A stretch of DNA of 64,000 nt from Thinopyrum elongatum (Eukaryota; Streptophyta; Magnoliopsida; Poales; Poaceae), in the NCBI GenBank assembly GCA_011799875.1, contig CM022299.1:211860070-211924069 (forward strand). The letters run 5' to 3'. Below the pieces are notes generated by a model. That model searched no databases and had not been told where the DNA came from. It worked only from the letters and a program-made list of their open reading frames with translations. Positions 11,414 through 21,103 of this stretch are shown piece after piece (the first letter of the stretch is position 1; the number at the start of each line of letters is the position of its first letter). The translations under genes and the position numbers were made by a program.

Positions 11414-11421
11414 ATTTATAG
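11414..11421 (-). promoter_or_regulatory. TATA box of the antisense B3-like gene (B)
   Basis: The minus strand reads GGCTATAAATGAGG about 95-100 bases before the ATG at 11319. The same sequence sits at the same distance before the homologous gene in C (22202-22209), which supports a real promoter inside the element, separate from the LTR promoter. Confidence 0.65.
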
Positions 11422-11664
11422 CCAAGGAGAGGCCGACCGCTGGCCTCCACGATCGCGCGTAATGATGATTTTTCTCTGCATGCATCATGGTCTCGTCAAG
11501 TCCAGCAGTTTTCGAGGCAGCGTGGGGAAGCGGAGGCGCCCACGCCCCATCAATCACCACACGGCAACCGAGGCCGCAGGCGGTTAAGGCCCGCGGCGCT
11601 CCGCACTTGCCCTTTGGCTTCGCCTCGAAGCCAAGTTTGAGCGCGCCTTGGGCCCGGGGGCTAC

Positions 11665-12551
11665 TGTCGGCGTCCTGGGACCGGGGGTGCCCTGACTTGC
11701 CTGCCTGCGGCCCATGGCGTGGCTCCATCGATTGCCTAGTACGGCCCAGCTTCAGCAACAACAACTCAAGACCCTCACGAGGAGCCAAGCCTCGCGAGCC
11801 GGACGACACCAAGACCTCCACGAGGGGCGGCCTCCCCAGGCTAGCTCCCGAGGAGCGGAGATATCAATGCAAGCCGCACCTCACGAGGTTCGCCTGACGT
11901 GAGCCATGAAGACCAAGACCAGGCGGGCGCCAGCGGGCGCAGTGTACCAGTTTCCCCTTTGGTGCCAAGGGGGCAAGCGCAGGCGCGGAGTCCCGAGGAA
12001 TCAAGCAAAGGTTTCCATATTGGTGCAACAAGACCAGGACCGCCAGGACGGCAGGACGGAGGTCATCGCGAAGCCCACTGCAGCGTCACCGCCAGTGGCT
12101 TTTGCAGGCGAAGACTACTTTTGTCAGGATAACTTGTACTAGTTGTTTCCCTTCGAATTTGGCCATTGTGGGATCCCTTCCCGCCTACATTTGGAAAGAG
12201 GACCAAGGCCACTATAAAGATGACTTAGCCACCACCATAGAGGGGGATCGGATCCATTCCACCCTGACCACCTCACCAGCTCATCGAGCTCAAGAACACC
12301 TCAACTCCTGAGGTCGTTCCACCTCTGTACTAGTTCATCCTCAGCCCTCCGAGGCAATCCACCACAACGCTGGAGTAGGGTATTACACCGCAAGGTGGCC
12401 CGAACCAGGATAAACTGCTATGTCTCTTGTCCCTTGGGTTCATCGAGCTAGGCCGTGGGATCGTTGAGCAGGCAGACTGGGGAGGGAGATTTCTTCGCAC
12501 GCACCCCAGAGTTCAAACCTCTCAATGGTCTGTGGTACCGCGAATCCGACA
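11665..12551 (+). repeat. Element B 3' LTR
   Basis: Begins TGTCGGCGTCCTGGG and ends AATCCGACA; same length as the 5' LTR. It is preceded by the G-rich run GGGCCCGGGGGCTAC, the polypurine-tract position, which is also conserved in C. Confidence 0.92.
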
Positions 12552-12578
12552 GGTACCCCCGTTCGCAGAACGCTGACA
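12552..12578 (-). repeat. Element A 5' LTR, severed end
   Basis: GGTAC repeats the target site, then CCCCGTTCGCAGAACGCTGACA completes the LTR exactly as in the intact C LTRs (compare 21971-21996). This proves that B split A's LTR. Confidence 0.88.
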
Positions 12579-12678
12579 GAGCCAGCCCTCGGCCCCGCTC
12601 GCGTGTAAAAGGGGACGCGGACAAGGTGCTGGCTCAGACCCATCTCCTCCTTCCTTCTTCTGACATTGTTTATACATC

Positions 12679-13338
12679 ATGGTGAGGGGAAGAGGGCGCA
12701 GCGGTACTCCAGTAGCAGCGACAAGGGCTTCTGCTAGACAGCTCCTCCCTCCTCCCATTGGGGACGTGGAAGTGGAGCCCGCCGTGAAGGGAGGTGGGAC
12801 AGGACGAGGTCGTGGTCGCCGTGGCGCTCGGGGCCGAGGAGGATGAGGTGGTGCTTTGATCGCACCTCCTCCTGCTGCCCAAGACCCTAATGAAGGCCAC
12901 GTTGGGAACCAGCCGCTGGAGTTCATCGTCAAGCTGCGAGGACCCCCACGCAGTTGTCTTTGGATTCCTACTCCATTTGCAAGGGTGATGGAGATCGAGC
13001 AACCGCCGGGGTTGAGGCTGCACATGAGGGGTTGTTGTAACGGCGGCATGCGGGCAGACATGGAGTTCCCCACTCCTCATGTCATGCTTCTTCGGCGAGG
13101 CTGGAAGTCTTTTGCCCGTGCCCATAGCTTGGCGGCCGGGCACGTCCTCCATTTCAAGTTAATGGACGCCACCCTGCTCTCCGTCAAAGTTTTCGGACGC
13201 TCGGGTGCTCGCTTAAGGTGCTACGCGAAGAGCTCGACCGACGATGAAAGCTCCTCTTCGAGCTATAGCAACGAGGAGGACAGTGACGGCGATGATGACA
13301 GTGCCGATGGGGAGGACGGCGGCTCTGACTCCGGCTAA
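12679..13338 (+). pseudogene. B3-like ORF, third and divergent copy (probably antisense gene of D)
   Basis: An ATG at 12679 opens a Gly/Arg-rich N-terminus (MVRGRGRSGTPVAATRA, then GRGRGRRGARGRGG). An in-frame TGA at 12844-12846 interrupts it. The frame continues to 13338 with LEFIVKLRGPP, FPTPHVMLLRRGWKSFARAH, LHFKLMDATLLSVKVFGRSG and ARLRCYAK, then an acidic Ser/Asp tail. The pattern GW-x2-FAR ... L-x-F-x5-LLxVxVFG-x2-G-x-R-x2-C is shared with the antisense ORFs of B and C, so it is a homologue. It lies next to the minus-strand element D and is antisense to it, the same arrangement as in C. The link to D is inferred, because a CACTA fragment separates them. Confidence 0.6.
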
Positions 13339-14059
13339 ACACCAGCCGCACCATCACCGTCAGGCGGCAGCACCATCATCTGCACCTGCATATCCTCTCT
13401 AGAAAGACGATTTGCCTGGGAGTTGGATGTGGAGGTGTGGATGTCCCCAGCTCCTCCAGTAGCCTTCCAACTGGGCCCCTGATAGGCTTCCTCATGGGCT
13501 CCAGCTTTGTTCGCCCTGCCGCGTCCTGCTGGCCCTGATGGCGGTGGCCAGGGGGTCGTCTCCGCCACTCTCTTCACCATCACCTTCGCCTGCGCCCTCT
13601 CGATCTTGTCAGGCTCCTTGTCATGGGGCCTGACGGGGTCAGGCTGGGCTTCTGCCCAGGAACCCCTTTTACCCTCTTTGCTTCCCGCGGTAGTTCCTAG
13701 GAGGAGAGGGACAAGAAAGGGATTACAGGGCACTTATCTTTTTTCAATCTAAAATATCTAGGCACTTGCCAAACTTTAGTATAAAATATGTAATCTTCTT
13801 TATCCATGTTTGTGTCCTGTAAGATCTGTACTTGCTTATCGCATATTAATGAAAAAAGACAAGCCTTGCCGGGTACTTATGCATGTACCATGTCCATGCA
13901 GAGGTGAGATGCCTCTATACGTTTAAGTAAACAAGTATCTTGCCGGTGCCTTTCGTTTGTTGCCGCGGGGCTTGGCCTGCCGGGCACAAAACTATAGAAA
14001 GGGACCGGCTCCTCATCGACCCTCCTCCGTCAAAGGCCACTACAACCACCTTGTCTGAA
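13339..14059. other. Stretch with no recognisable gene, right of the B3-like ORF
   Basis: It holds AT-rich sequence that could be the 3' untranslated region of the B3-like ORF (AATGAAAAAAG near 13848). After it comes GCCGGG-rich sequence (for example TTGCCGGGTACTT near 13867) in the compositional style of elements D and H. I see no protein family here. Confidence 0.4.
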
Positions 14060-14084
14060 GCAACGTTCAAGACACATGATTTAT

Positions 14085-14665
14085 GACATAATTTAGCCTA
14101 TTTAGTCCACAAATGACATAATAAGATGAAGAAAATCAAGGAAGAGGAAGAAAAGAAGGAATAGGAAGAAAAGAAGAAGAAGAAGAAGAAAAGAAGAAGA
14201 AGAAGAAGAAGAAAAAGAAGGAGAAGAAAAGAAGAACTTCTTCTTCTTCTTCTTCTTCTAGTCTTCTTCTTCTTATTTTCTTCTTCTTCTTCTTCTTCTA
14301 GTTTTCTTCTTCTTCTTCTTCTCCAAAATGAAGTAAGCTCTAAGTTATATCTCATAATATGCTTAGTTAGGTAAAAAATGGCATAATTAGCTAGGTAAGC
14401 TCAAAAATGGCATTTTTCTACTTATTTAGCCTATTTAGTCCATTTATGACATAATTTAGCCTATTTAGTCCACAAATGACATAATAAGATAAAGAAAATC
14501 AAGGAAGAGGAAGAAAAGAAGGAATAGGAAGAAAAGAAGAAGAAGAAAAAGAAGAAGAGAAGAAGAAGAAGAAGAACTTCTTCTTCTTCTTGTTCTTCTT
14601 CTTCTTCTAGTCTTCTTCTTCTTCTTCTTCTTCTAGTTTTCTTCTTCTTCTCCAAAATGAAGTTA
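14085..14665. repeat. Duplicated GAA/TTC-rich segment
   Basis: A unit starting ACATAATTTAGCC at about 14086 recurs at about 14450 with the same flank (CCTATTTAGTCCACAAATG, then AAGAAAATCAAGGAAGAGG). Each copy holds a purine (GAA)n run followed directly by a (TTC)n run (14160-14320; 14530-14655). A shorter TTC run lies at 14761-14815. Apparent proteins of Lys/Arg/Glu or Ser/Phe/Leu runs here are only translated microsatellite. Confidence 0.85.
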
Positions 14666-14815
14666 GCTCTAAGTTATATAAAAAATGGCATAATATGCTT
14701 AGTTCACTCAAAAATGGCACAATTAGCTAGGTTAGCTCCATTTTACCTAAGTACGCTTACTTCTTCTTCTTCTTCATTTTCTTCTTCTTCTGATTCTAGT
14801 CTTCTTCTTCTAACT

Positions 14816-15195
14816 TTCTTGTTTCCATTTTGCAGATTTAATTCACTATGTGGAACTTGTTATATGGATGCATGTAGTGGCTTGTTTCCCTTATCTTTTT
14901 TCGTTGTTATTATCGATCGAAAGAAAAAATGTGGAACGTTATATGGATGCATGGAACAATGTGTTGGATGAACATTGTGATATGTAATATGTATATATGG
15001 ATGGAACTATGTTTCTTATGTATATATGTATGTTGTCATGGATGGAGATAGATATGTATATGTATATCTGTGTGTTGGATACATCATATATGTATATCTG
15101 TGTGTGCCCGTGAAAAAAAATATATATATGTATATCTGTGTTTGAAACCCTGTCAAATTAAATGGATTCAAATAAAAACAGGGGATACATAGCCT
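14816..15195. other. AT-rich internal CACTA sequence
   Basis: TATATGTATATCTGTGTG-type repeats (14980-15140) and no coding potential lie between the TTC tract and the palindromic sub-terminal repeats. Confidence 0.5.
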
Positions 15196-15705
15196 CTTTG
15201 CCGTCTGCTAGCGGACGGCAAAGAGCTTTGCCGTCCGCTAGCAGATGGCAAAGAGGACACGTGGCAGCTACCTGTGAAACCTGGGAACAGTGGCTGTCTA
15301 TTTGGTCACTTTGCCGTCTGCCAGCGGACAGCAAAGATTCAAATCACTTTGCCGTCTGCCAGTGGACGGCATAGCTGGCCACGTGGCAGCTTCCCAGTAC
15401 TGCCTAGCTGAGCTGTTTGCCGTCTGTCAGCGGACGGCAAAGAGCTTGGCAGACGGCAAAGAGCGCCGTTAACCCCCTAACGGCTCTCACGCCACCGCAC
15501 TGTCGTCCGTTGTCTTTGCCGTCTGCTGGCCTCGGATGGCGGACGGCACAATCCTTTGCCGTCCGTTTCCAGGAAGCGGACGGCAAAGAAGGCCTTTACT
15601 GGCACGTGTTCAGCCGAAAAGTTTGCCGTCTGCTGGCGGACGGCAAAGATGTTTGCCGTCCGTGATCCATGCCTTTGCCGTCCGCCATGGCGGACGGTAA
15701 AGAAG
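15196..15705. repeat. Palindromic sub-terminal repeats of the CACTA element
   Basis: Copies of TTTGCCGTCYGC with a facing GCGGACGGCAAAG begin at about 15199, 15227, 15309, 15349, 15416, 15515, 15555, 15622, 15654 and 15673. In CACTA elements such repeats are transposase-binding sites; that role is inferred from the family. Confidence 0.8.
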
Positions 15706-15720
15706 CTGATTCCAGTAGTG

Positions 15721-18239
15721 CCCATTGTATGGCAACGGAAACTCAACCACATTGAACACAATCTTTTTAGTCCGGTAGTTCAATTCACCTCCAAACGTTA
15801 CTAGAAGTGTGATCGTCCCCTTTGGACGACTCCTGCCGGGGTTGATCCCTTGAAAGGTGCCAGTAACATTGAGCTCTTCTTCTGTTATCTGCAGCTTGCT
15901 GATGACCTTGGGAGAAATCAGATTCAACCCAGCCCCGCCGTCAACCAACATCTTTGTGACCTTGAGGTTGCAGATCTTTGGTGAAACCAACAACGGCAAG
16001 CACCCTACAGTGGTGGTGCGGTCAGGGTGATCCTCTTCATCAAAGTTGATGGGCGTGCGGGAACACGTGAGTGGTTTCCGAGAAGCCACCGCTAGCTCCA
16101 CAACATTGACCTCACGCACCCACTGTTTAAGTTGGCGGTGAGAGGAGTGCAAGGATGCACCCCCGTCAATGCACAAGGCGTCAGTGGCCTTCTGGAACTC
16201 CTGCTCGCTGGTTTCCTGTTCATTCCCTTCATCGCTCTCGTCATCGCATTCCTTCTTCCCATGGCCTCTGGCAGGCTTCCCTTGATGCTGAGGGACCTTG
16301 CCGGGGCGACTCCCTTTGCCACCTCGGCCCTTCCCGCCAATGCCATCTTGGTCTCTCTCTTTGTCACGCTTCTCGTACTTAGCCTTCTGCTTCTTGACGA
16401 GTTGCTCAACTTGATGACACTCTTGGAGATCATGGCCCTTGGTCCGATGGATCTTGCAGTATGGCCCGTCAGCCTTCCCAGCCTTCTCGGCCACAGCAGT
16501 TTCCCGGTAGTCATTGCACGCAACAACTTCCTTGCCGGGATCTTCGGCCTTGGCCTTCTTGACGGTACTAGGAATGCCAGACCATTTGATAGCCAGAACC
16601 GTCTTCTCCTTGCGCTTCTTTGTGCCTTTCTTGTTCTTCTTCTTCTGACTGGCAGCATCGTCGTCGTCCTCTGAGCCAATGTCGACACTTTCTTCTTCTC
16701 TGGGGAGTCGCCTCCCCTCCTTTGTTCGGGCACACTTATCTGCCAAAGTGTACAACTCATTCACAGTCTTTGGCAACCGGACGTTCATCTTGGAACGTAT
16801 CCTACGGTTGCGTACGTTAGACTGGAATGCAGCTATCACAGCTGCCGGGTGGATGTCTGGAATGTTCCTGTGCACCTGGCTGAATCTCTGCATATACTTC
16901 CGCAAACTCTCCCCTTCCTTCTGTGGGAGGAGCTGCAAGTCCCTAGGCCGCCCTGGTTCTTGATGGCCACCCATGAAGGCGCCAACAAACTCATTACACA
17001 GGTCAGCCTAGGTCGATAAGGAGTTCTCCGGTAAGTGCATCAGCCATGACCTCACATTTGGCTTGAGTGCCAAACGGAAGTAGTTGGCGAATACCTTTTC
17101 ATCTCTTCCTCCAGCAGATTGAACAGCGATGGTGTAGATGCTCAAGAACTCTGCCGGGTTCAGCCTTCCATCGTACTTCTCTGGTATCTCTGGGTTGAAT
17201 CTACGGGCAGACGGCCAATGGACTTGCCGCAGCTCATGAGTGAAGGCAGGACACCCAACCTCGAAGGGTAGGTACCCGCATCCACCGGGCGTAGGCTCGT
17301 CGACGTCGGGGTCGTTGCGCCTGTCGGACTGGCAGTGGATTTTGTGGCGCCGTTCTATGGTGACGCGTGCATCTTTCCTTCGCCTGTCTTCCAGGACCCG
17401 CCGCTGATCTTGACGGGCTCGAGGATCAGACGAAGCCATTGATACCTCGTCGGGTTCTTGATTGCGTGGCTGTGGCTCTGGCTGCGGCCCCTGCGCTGGC
17501 TGCCGGGGAGGGGACTGCACCATAGGAGTGGCCTCTTCGGTGCGGCCAGTGGCTCGGGCCGTTGTTGCCGCCAATGGAGGCCATGACGGGCCTGCCCACC
17601 GTGATCCTCCCACCTCAGCAAAACCAATCAGGCTCTGATGGTGGCTCTTCACTTATCCATTTGATCGGCCGCTGGCGGAAATCTCAACAGGACTTGGGCC
17701 CGCGCCATGGCCTCCGAAGCGGTGCTTGGCATAGACGACGACGCAGATTGTGACGTCGCCTGACTTCTGATGGTGCCGGTAGCGACGGCGCCGTGCTCTC
17801 GTCGCCGCGAGCCGGTTGCCAGGGTGGCGTGGCGGATGTGCTTGGGGATTGGCAACCCTGTTCGCGGATCGTCTTGGCTAGCTTGCCCTAGGGATAGCGC
17901 GTGCCCTACAGCCGCACCCGCAGTGGGGGCAGCTGGAAGGTTACGATTCGCACCAGAGCGAGCGCCATCGCTGCGGCTGCTTCCTTCAGCAAGGTGGAGA
18001 GGCAGAGATGGAATGTTCTCCCCACCCGCATCTTGTGGAGCATGGCCACTAGGATGCCAATGATGCTGTCCTCCTTCTGCGCCTCCCGCTCCCGCTTGAG
18101 CCGCAGGGGGACATCTCTCGCGGCGTCCATGTCCCCGAGCGCCCCCAGGGCCCCCATGGCATCTGCGGCTGCATGTGAGGGGGCCTTTGAGGTGGACGGG
18201 TGAGCCATAGCGCCAGGCTTTTTCTTGGGTGCCATGGGT
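15721..18239 (-). pseudogene. gag: Element D gag-protease
   Basis: The first plausible ATG is near 18235 (MAPKKKPGAMAHPSTSK). The frame shifts near 18000, then runs through an Ala/Ser-rich region to 17649. Another segment starts at 17652 and ends at an in-frame TAG, 17008-17010. Capsid motifs are FTHELRQVHWPSARRFNPE, YDGRLNPAEFLSIYTIAV, FANYFRLAL, SLRKYMQRFSQV and LYTLADKCARTKEG. A zinc-knuckle-like segment reads YCKIHRTKGHDLQECH near 16460. A Lys/Asp-rich linker follows, then protease with VTKMLVDGGAGLNLISP (DGG at the active-site position) and FPLPYNG, where the CACTA sequence begins. At least one frameshift and one stop make it defective. Confidence 0.83.
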
Positions 18240-18336
18240 GATGAAGCCATCAATGAGGAAGGCGATGATGAAGATGACACACTGCTTACACCCTCGGGTT
18301 CGCACAAGCGCTCCCCCCTACATGGCACGCCAAAGA

Positions 18337-19258
18337 TGTCGTGGTTCAACACAGCCACCTATGGGGCCATCGGCCCCTTGTGGTTCGGCAAGGGGGAAGG
18401 GCACGTTGGACATAGAGCGGAGACCATAGAGCAGCATGGCAGCGATGACACGGGCAGTTTTTACCCAGGTTCGGGTCGCCGCGAGGCGTAAAACCCTACT
18501 CCTGCTTTGGTGGATTGATGAAAGGACCGTGGAGGAGACGCGGTGCTCAAGCCCGGCAAGGTCGCCTTGGGACGAGAGCAGCTATGCACATATGAGTGTA
18601 CAAGGGTTGGAATCCTTTCTAAGGTTGCCATGGCCCTCCTTTTATAGGTCAAGGGGTTACCACAATGGCAAAACAGTCATTATCCAGTGATTAGATAGCC
18701 ACAGTGCTATCATACCTAACTTTGCAGGTAGCACAGGGTGCATTAAATGCAACGCTTAGTGTCACATCGCGGGGACAACCCGGCAAGCCTTGCCGTGCTA
18801 TTCATCCACCTTCTCGTCTGCCTGCGTGACACGCCTCTGGACAGGTGTCATTTGGGGGTGATCTTCCTCAGAAATGGCTGCCACGTGCCAAAGAACAGCC
18901 ACTTAATCACTTGGGGGCTCGACACCGCACTGGGAGGTGACTTGCGTCGCTGTGAGGTGGAGCGGTGGCGTCCTGGCGGGGTAAGCCGCCCTCGGTGTCC
19001 CCGGCAAGCTTGCCAGGGGAATCTTGAGACTTGTCTTCGGGGTGACCTCGACCTTGCCAGGCTCGCCTGCCCGGCAAGGGAGGTTTTTCCTTAGTGATAT
19101 CTTGCTCCCTTGTCTTGTCTTGTCTTGGTCTTCTTGATCCGCCCTTTGATTCCTCAAAGTGCTATATCTTCTGCTTGGCCTTGTCTTGGATGCGGTAACC
19201 TTGCCCTTGAGCCTGTGTACAGTTCGGGCAACATACACCAGGGTTTGTTGCACCGACA
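18337..19258 (-). repeat. Element D 5' LTR
   Basis: A 922-bp LTR running TG (TGTCGTGGTTC) to CA (GTTGCACCGACA). The minus-strand TATA box, CTATAAAAGG, is at about 18636-18646. The base following the LTR starts TCGGG (19259-19263), the candidate target duplication; its partner is off-window or lost. Confidence 0.85.
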
Positions 19259-19494
19259 TCGGGCGGGAGGCTTCCGCGGCTTTGCATGGGAACCTACGCG
19301 GTTGCGCGGGAACGGGCTCACCGACAATTCAATGGCGCCACTTCGAGCCAACGTTTGGCCAAAAGAACGGTTGTGCGATGCTCAAGCTTGCGCCTGAAGC
19401 TGTCCGCGGCAGCGGGATAATAAGACGTGCGAGAGGAGGACGAAATGACACGTACACATACGGTTAATAAAAAACCGTTTGTGATTTAATTACC
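19259..19494. other. Flank of D, CACTA-like sub-terminal sequence
   Basis: There is no gene. The end (ACATACGGTTAATAAAAAACC, CGTTTGTGATTTAATT near 19455-19490) resembles the ACGGTT / GTTTGTGAT sub-terminal motifs of the CACTA ends at 29830-30280 and 33586-34320, so this may be part of the CACTA element ending at 30280. Confidence 0.4.
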
Positions 19495-19496
19495 TA

Positions 19497-19731
19497 CTAC
19501 CTCCATCCTAGTTTACAAGTCCTCTTTGTATTTTTGCGCCAAATTTTGACTAGAGATTTAACTAATAAAATACGAAGGCATGTCACCAAAGATTATATCG
19601 TTTGATTCATATTTGAACATAGTTTCCAATTATATTATTTTTATAACATGCGTTAACATTTTGTAAGTTAAATTTAAGGTCAAAATATGGCACAGAATAT
19701 AAAGGGGACTAGTAAACCAGGACAAAGGTAG
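19497..19731. mobile_element. Stowaway-like MITE (Tc1/Mariner type)
   Basis: It is a 235-bp element. The left end CTACCTCCATCCTAGTTTAC is mirrored by the right end, whose complement is CTACCTTTGTCCTGGTTTAC; similarity continues inward for about 50 bases. TA flanks both sides (19495-19496 and 19732-19733), the Stowaway target site. It has no coding capacity. Confidence 0.88.
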
Positions 19732-19733
19732 TA

Positions 19734-20300
19734 GCACATGGCCGATCTCTGTGCAGCGTCGCGAACGATTGTTCGACCACCGTGTGATGTGGAACGCGAC
19801 GTAGTTTCACATCATGCCGCTGGCTCGCAACTGCCAGCCGGCTTGTAGATGACCATTCCCTGCGTGTTCAACTGCTCTATGTGTGTGGTTGCTCGTGGTT
19901 GAGCCGGCTGCGGCGCGCTCTGCTCGCATCTCGCCGCGCGTGCTCTGCTCTCGCGTCCCTCCGCGCGCTCTGGCCGTGTCCTTCCACGTGCACTGCCAGT
20001 GTTTGGGGCCGGCACGCGATCACGTACGTTCATGCTGCCGTTATGCATGCGGTTGCGTCAGGCATGGCGCCACGATGCAGTTACCCACTGCAAAAAGTGC
20101 CATGCAGACGTGCCGAGAATCCAGGCCGTCCAGCCCCCATTTATTCCCATGGCCATTTACCTTAATCTCTCGCGCCACATGACACAATAAGCACACCCAC
20201 GACAACACATACAAAGAGGATATCCAGCGGTTCCAATGGCACTCCCCGTGGCTCCAATGGCCTCCTAGCGGTCGACGACGACAATGGGCGGTAGTTCACC
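19734..20300. other. GC-rich upstream region of the exonuclease pseudogene
   Basis: It contains short GC-rich repeats (GCGCGCTCTGCTCGCATCTCG, about 19914-19980) that also occur, inverted, at 34690-34905 in the second CACTA region. The rest has no recognisable gene and could have been the promoter and leader of the following pseudogene. Confidence 0.45.
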
Positions 20301-20977
20301 ATGCATCACGTAGTGGACACCCACGTGAGGGGGAAGGACCTCTCGGTGGTGTACACGAATGAGCCACTCTCGGTGGAGAGCTCCATCCAAACTATGGAGC
20401 GATTGCTTCTGAGGACAAGTACGAGGTGGTCGGCTTCGACCTTGAGTTCACTGGTGGTCGTGCCAGGCATGATCAGAAGGTTGTTGTCGCCCAGTTGTGC
20501 ATGCGCCATGACATCCTCCTTTACCACTACCACTTGGCCACAAAGCTTTGTGAGCGTTTCGCCAGGTTTATCAATAGCCTCGACTACAGTTTCACTACGG
20601 TGGACACCACCAACGATCTAAAAGCGCTCGAGGTTTCAGGCTTAGCCTGCCCAAATCTTGCCAACATCCGTGACCACTACAAGGTCAGGGGCAGCACCAA
20701 GAATAATCAGAACTCCCTGGTTGACCTCGCCTCGGCCATCATCGTCCCCTACTAAATGAAGATGAAGGATGAGAGCAAGAAGGACAGGATTGCCTGGCAC
20801 AATGCATGGGAGAAGAGACTGGATGATGAACACGTCAAGTACACGGGCATGGACATGTACACAAGCTACAAGATGTACAGGCGGATCGTTGACATGAGGA
20901 AGTGCCTCCGTCCTGCCCCAGACGACGGATCAAGCCACAGAGTAGTGGCGGCAGTGTCACAAGAAGTAGATGATTAG
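20301..20977 (+). pseudogene. WRN-like 3'-5' exonuclease domain gene, broken
   Basis: Starting at the ATG at 20301 (MHHVVDTHVRGKDLSVVY), the frame shifts near 20415 into YEVVGFDLEFTGG. That segment contains the D-x-E pair of DnaQ/RNase H-like exonucleases (motif I). The protein continues QKVVVAQLCMRHD, CPNLANIRDHYKV and NSLVDLASAII to an in-frame TAA at 20753-20755. It resumes in the same frame to 20977 with EHVKYTGMDMYTSYKMYRRI, the Y-x3-D motif III. This is a plant family related to the Werner-syndrome exonuclease domain without a helicase. One frameshift and one nonsense codon make the copy inactive. It lies in sequence that I assign, tentatively, to the CACTA element ending at 30280, so it may be a captured gene. 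Confidence 0.78.
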
Positions 20978-21103
20978 ATGATCATTTCTCCTAGTTTAGA
21001 ATGCATGTAATTGTTTATTGAGGTGTGTGCGAATGATTTGTATCGTCACTTATGTAATTGGATGTTTATTTTGGTTATATATGTTGTTCTTCTGTAGGTA
21101 GAG
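20978..21103 (+). other. 3' flank of the exonuclease pseudogene
   Basis: AT-rich, with ATGTAATTGTTTATTG near 21005, consistent with an untranslated region. It ends in TAGAG (21099-21103), the target site duplicated by element C. Confidence 0.5.

Larger units (their letters stand above)
4036..12551 (+). mobile_element. Complete Gypsy LTR retrotransposon B, nested in the LTR of A
   Basis: Both LTRs are 887 bp (4036-4922 and 11665-12551), both run TG to CA, and the element is flanked by a perfect 5-bp duplication, GGTAC at 4031-4035 and 12552-12556. Inside, in order: primer-binding site, shortened gag, protease, reverse transcriptase, RNase H and integrase, all on the plus strand. A long non-coding stretch follows (9582-10505), then an antisense B3-like ORF (11319-10506), then a G-rich polypurine-like run just before the 3' LTR. 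Comparing the first ~175 bases of the two LTRs by eye I count about a dozen differences, so the insertion is not recent. Pol has three in-frame stops and a frameshift, so this copy is dead. Confidence 0.92.
14060..15720 (-). mobile_element. CACTA (En/Spm-type) transposon fragment
   Basis: The right end reads ATTCCAGTAGTG at 15709-15720, the complement of CACTACTGGAAT, a CACTA terminus. Just inside are at least nine palindromic sub-terminal repeats of the type TTTGCCGTCTGC...GCGGACGGCAAAG between 15199 and 15705. Further in are AT-rich segments (TTTAGCCTATTTAGTCC) and long GAA/TTC tracts. I find no transposase and no left CACTA terminus, so the left boundary is approximate and the element is truncated. 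It sits against the protease of D, which breaks off at LPYNG. The pol of D that should follow is missing from the visible sequence. Confidence 0.75.
15721..19258 (-). mobile_element. Gypsy LTR retrotransposon D (5' LTR, gag, protease)
   Basis: The minus-strand order from the right is 5' LTR (18337-19258), primer-binding site (TCTTTGGCGTGCCATGTAGG at 18336 downward), gag, protease, and then breakage at 15720 against the CACTA terminus. The LTR is a diverged member of the H family: the same segments occur in the same order (ACCTCACAGCGACGCAAGTC, CCTTGACCTATAAAAGGAGG). D's 3' half is not directly visible; 12579-14059 may be part of it. Confidence 0.83.

Noticed and set aside
13335..13733. 132-codon minus-strand frame right of the B3-like ORF
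   Set aside because: No recognisable motif; low-complexity Lys/Glu/Pro composition and probable 3' region of the plus-strand ORF.
14098..14655. Lys/Arg/Glu- or Ser/Phe/Leu-rich reading frames
   Set aside because: They are translations of the GAA/TTC microsatellite, with no codon bias or start context.
16132..16674. Plus-strand 180-codon hydrophobic frame that looks like a membrane protein
   Set aside because: It is the exact antisense of the Lys/Glu-rich gag of D; complementing charged codons gives Leu/Phe/Val runs.
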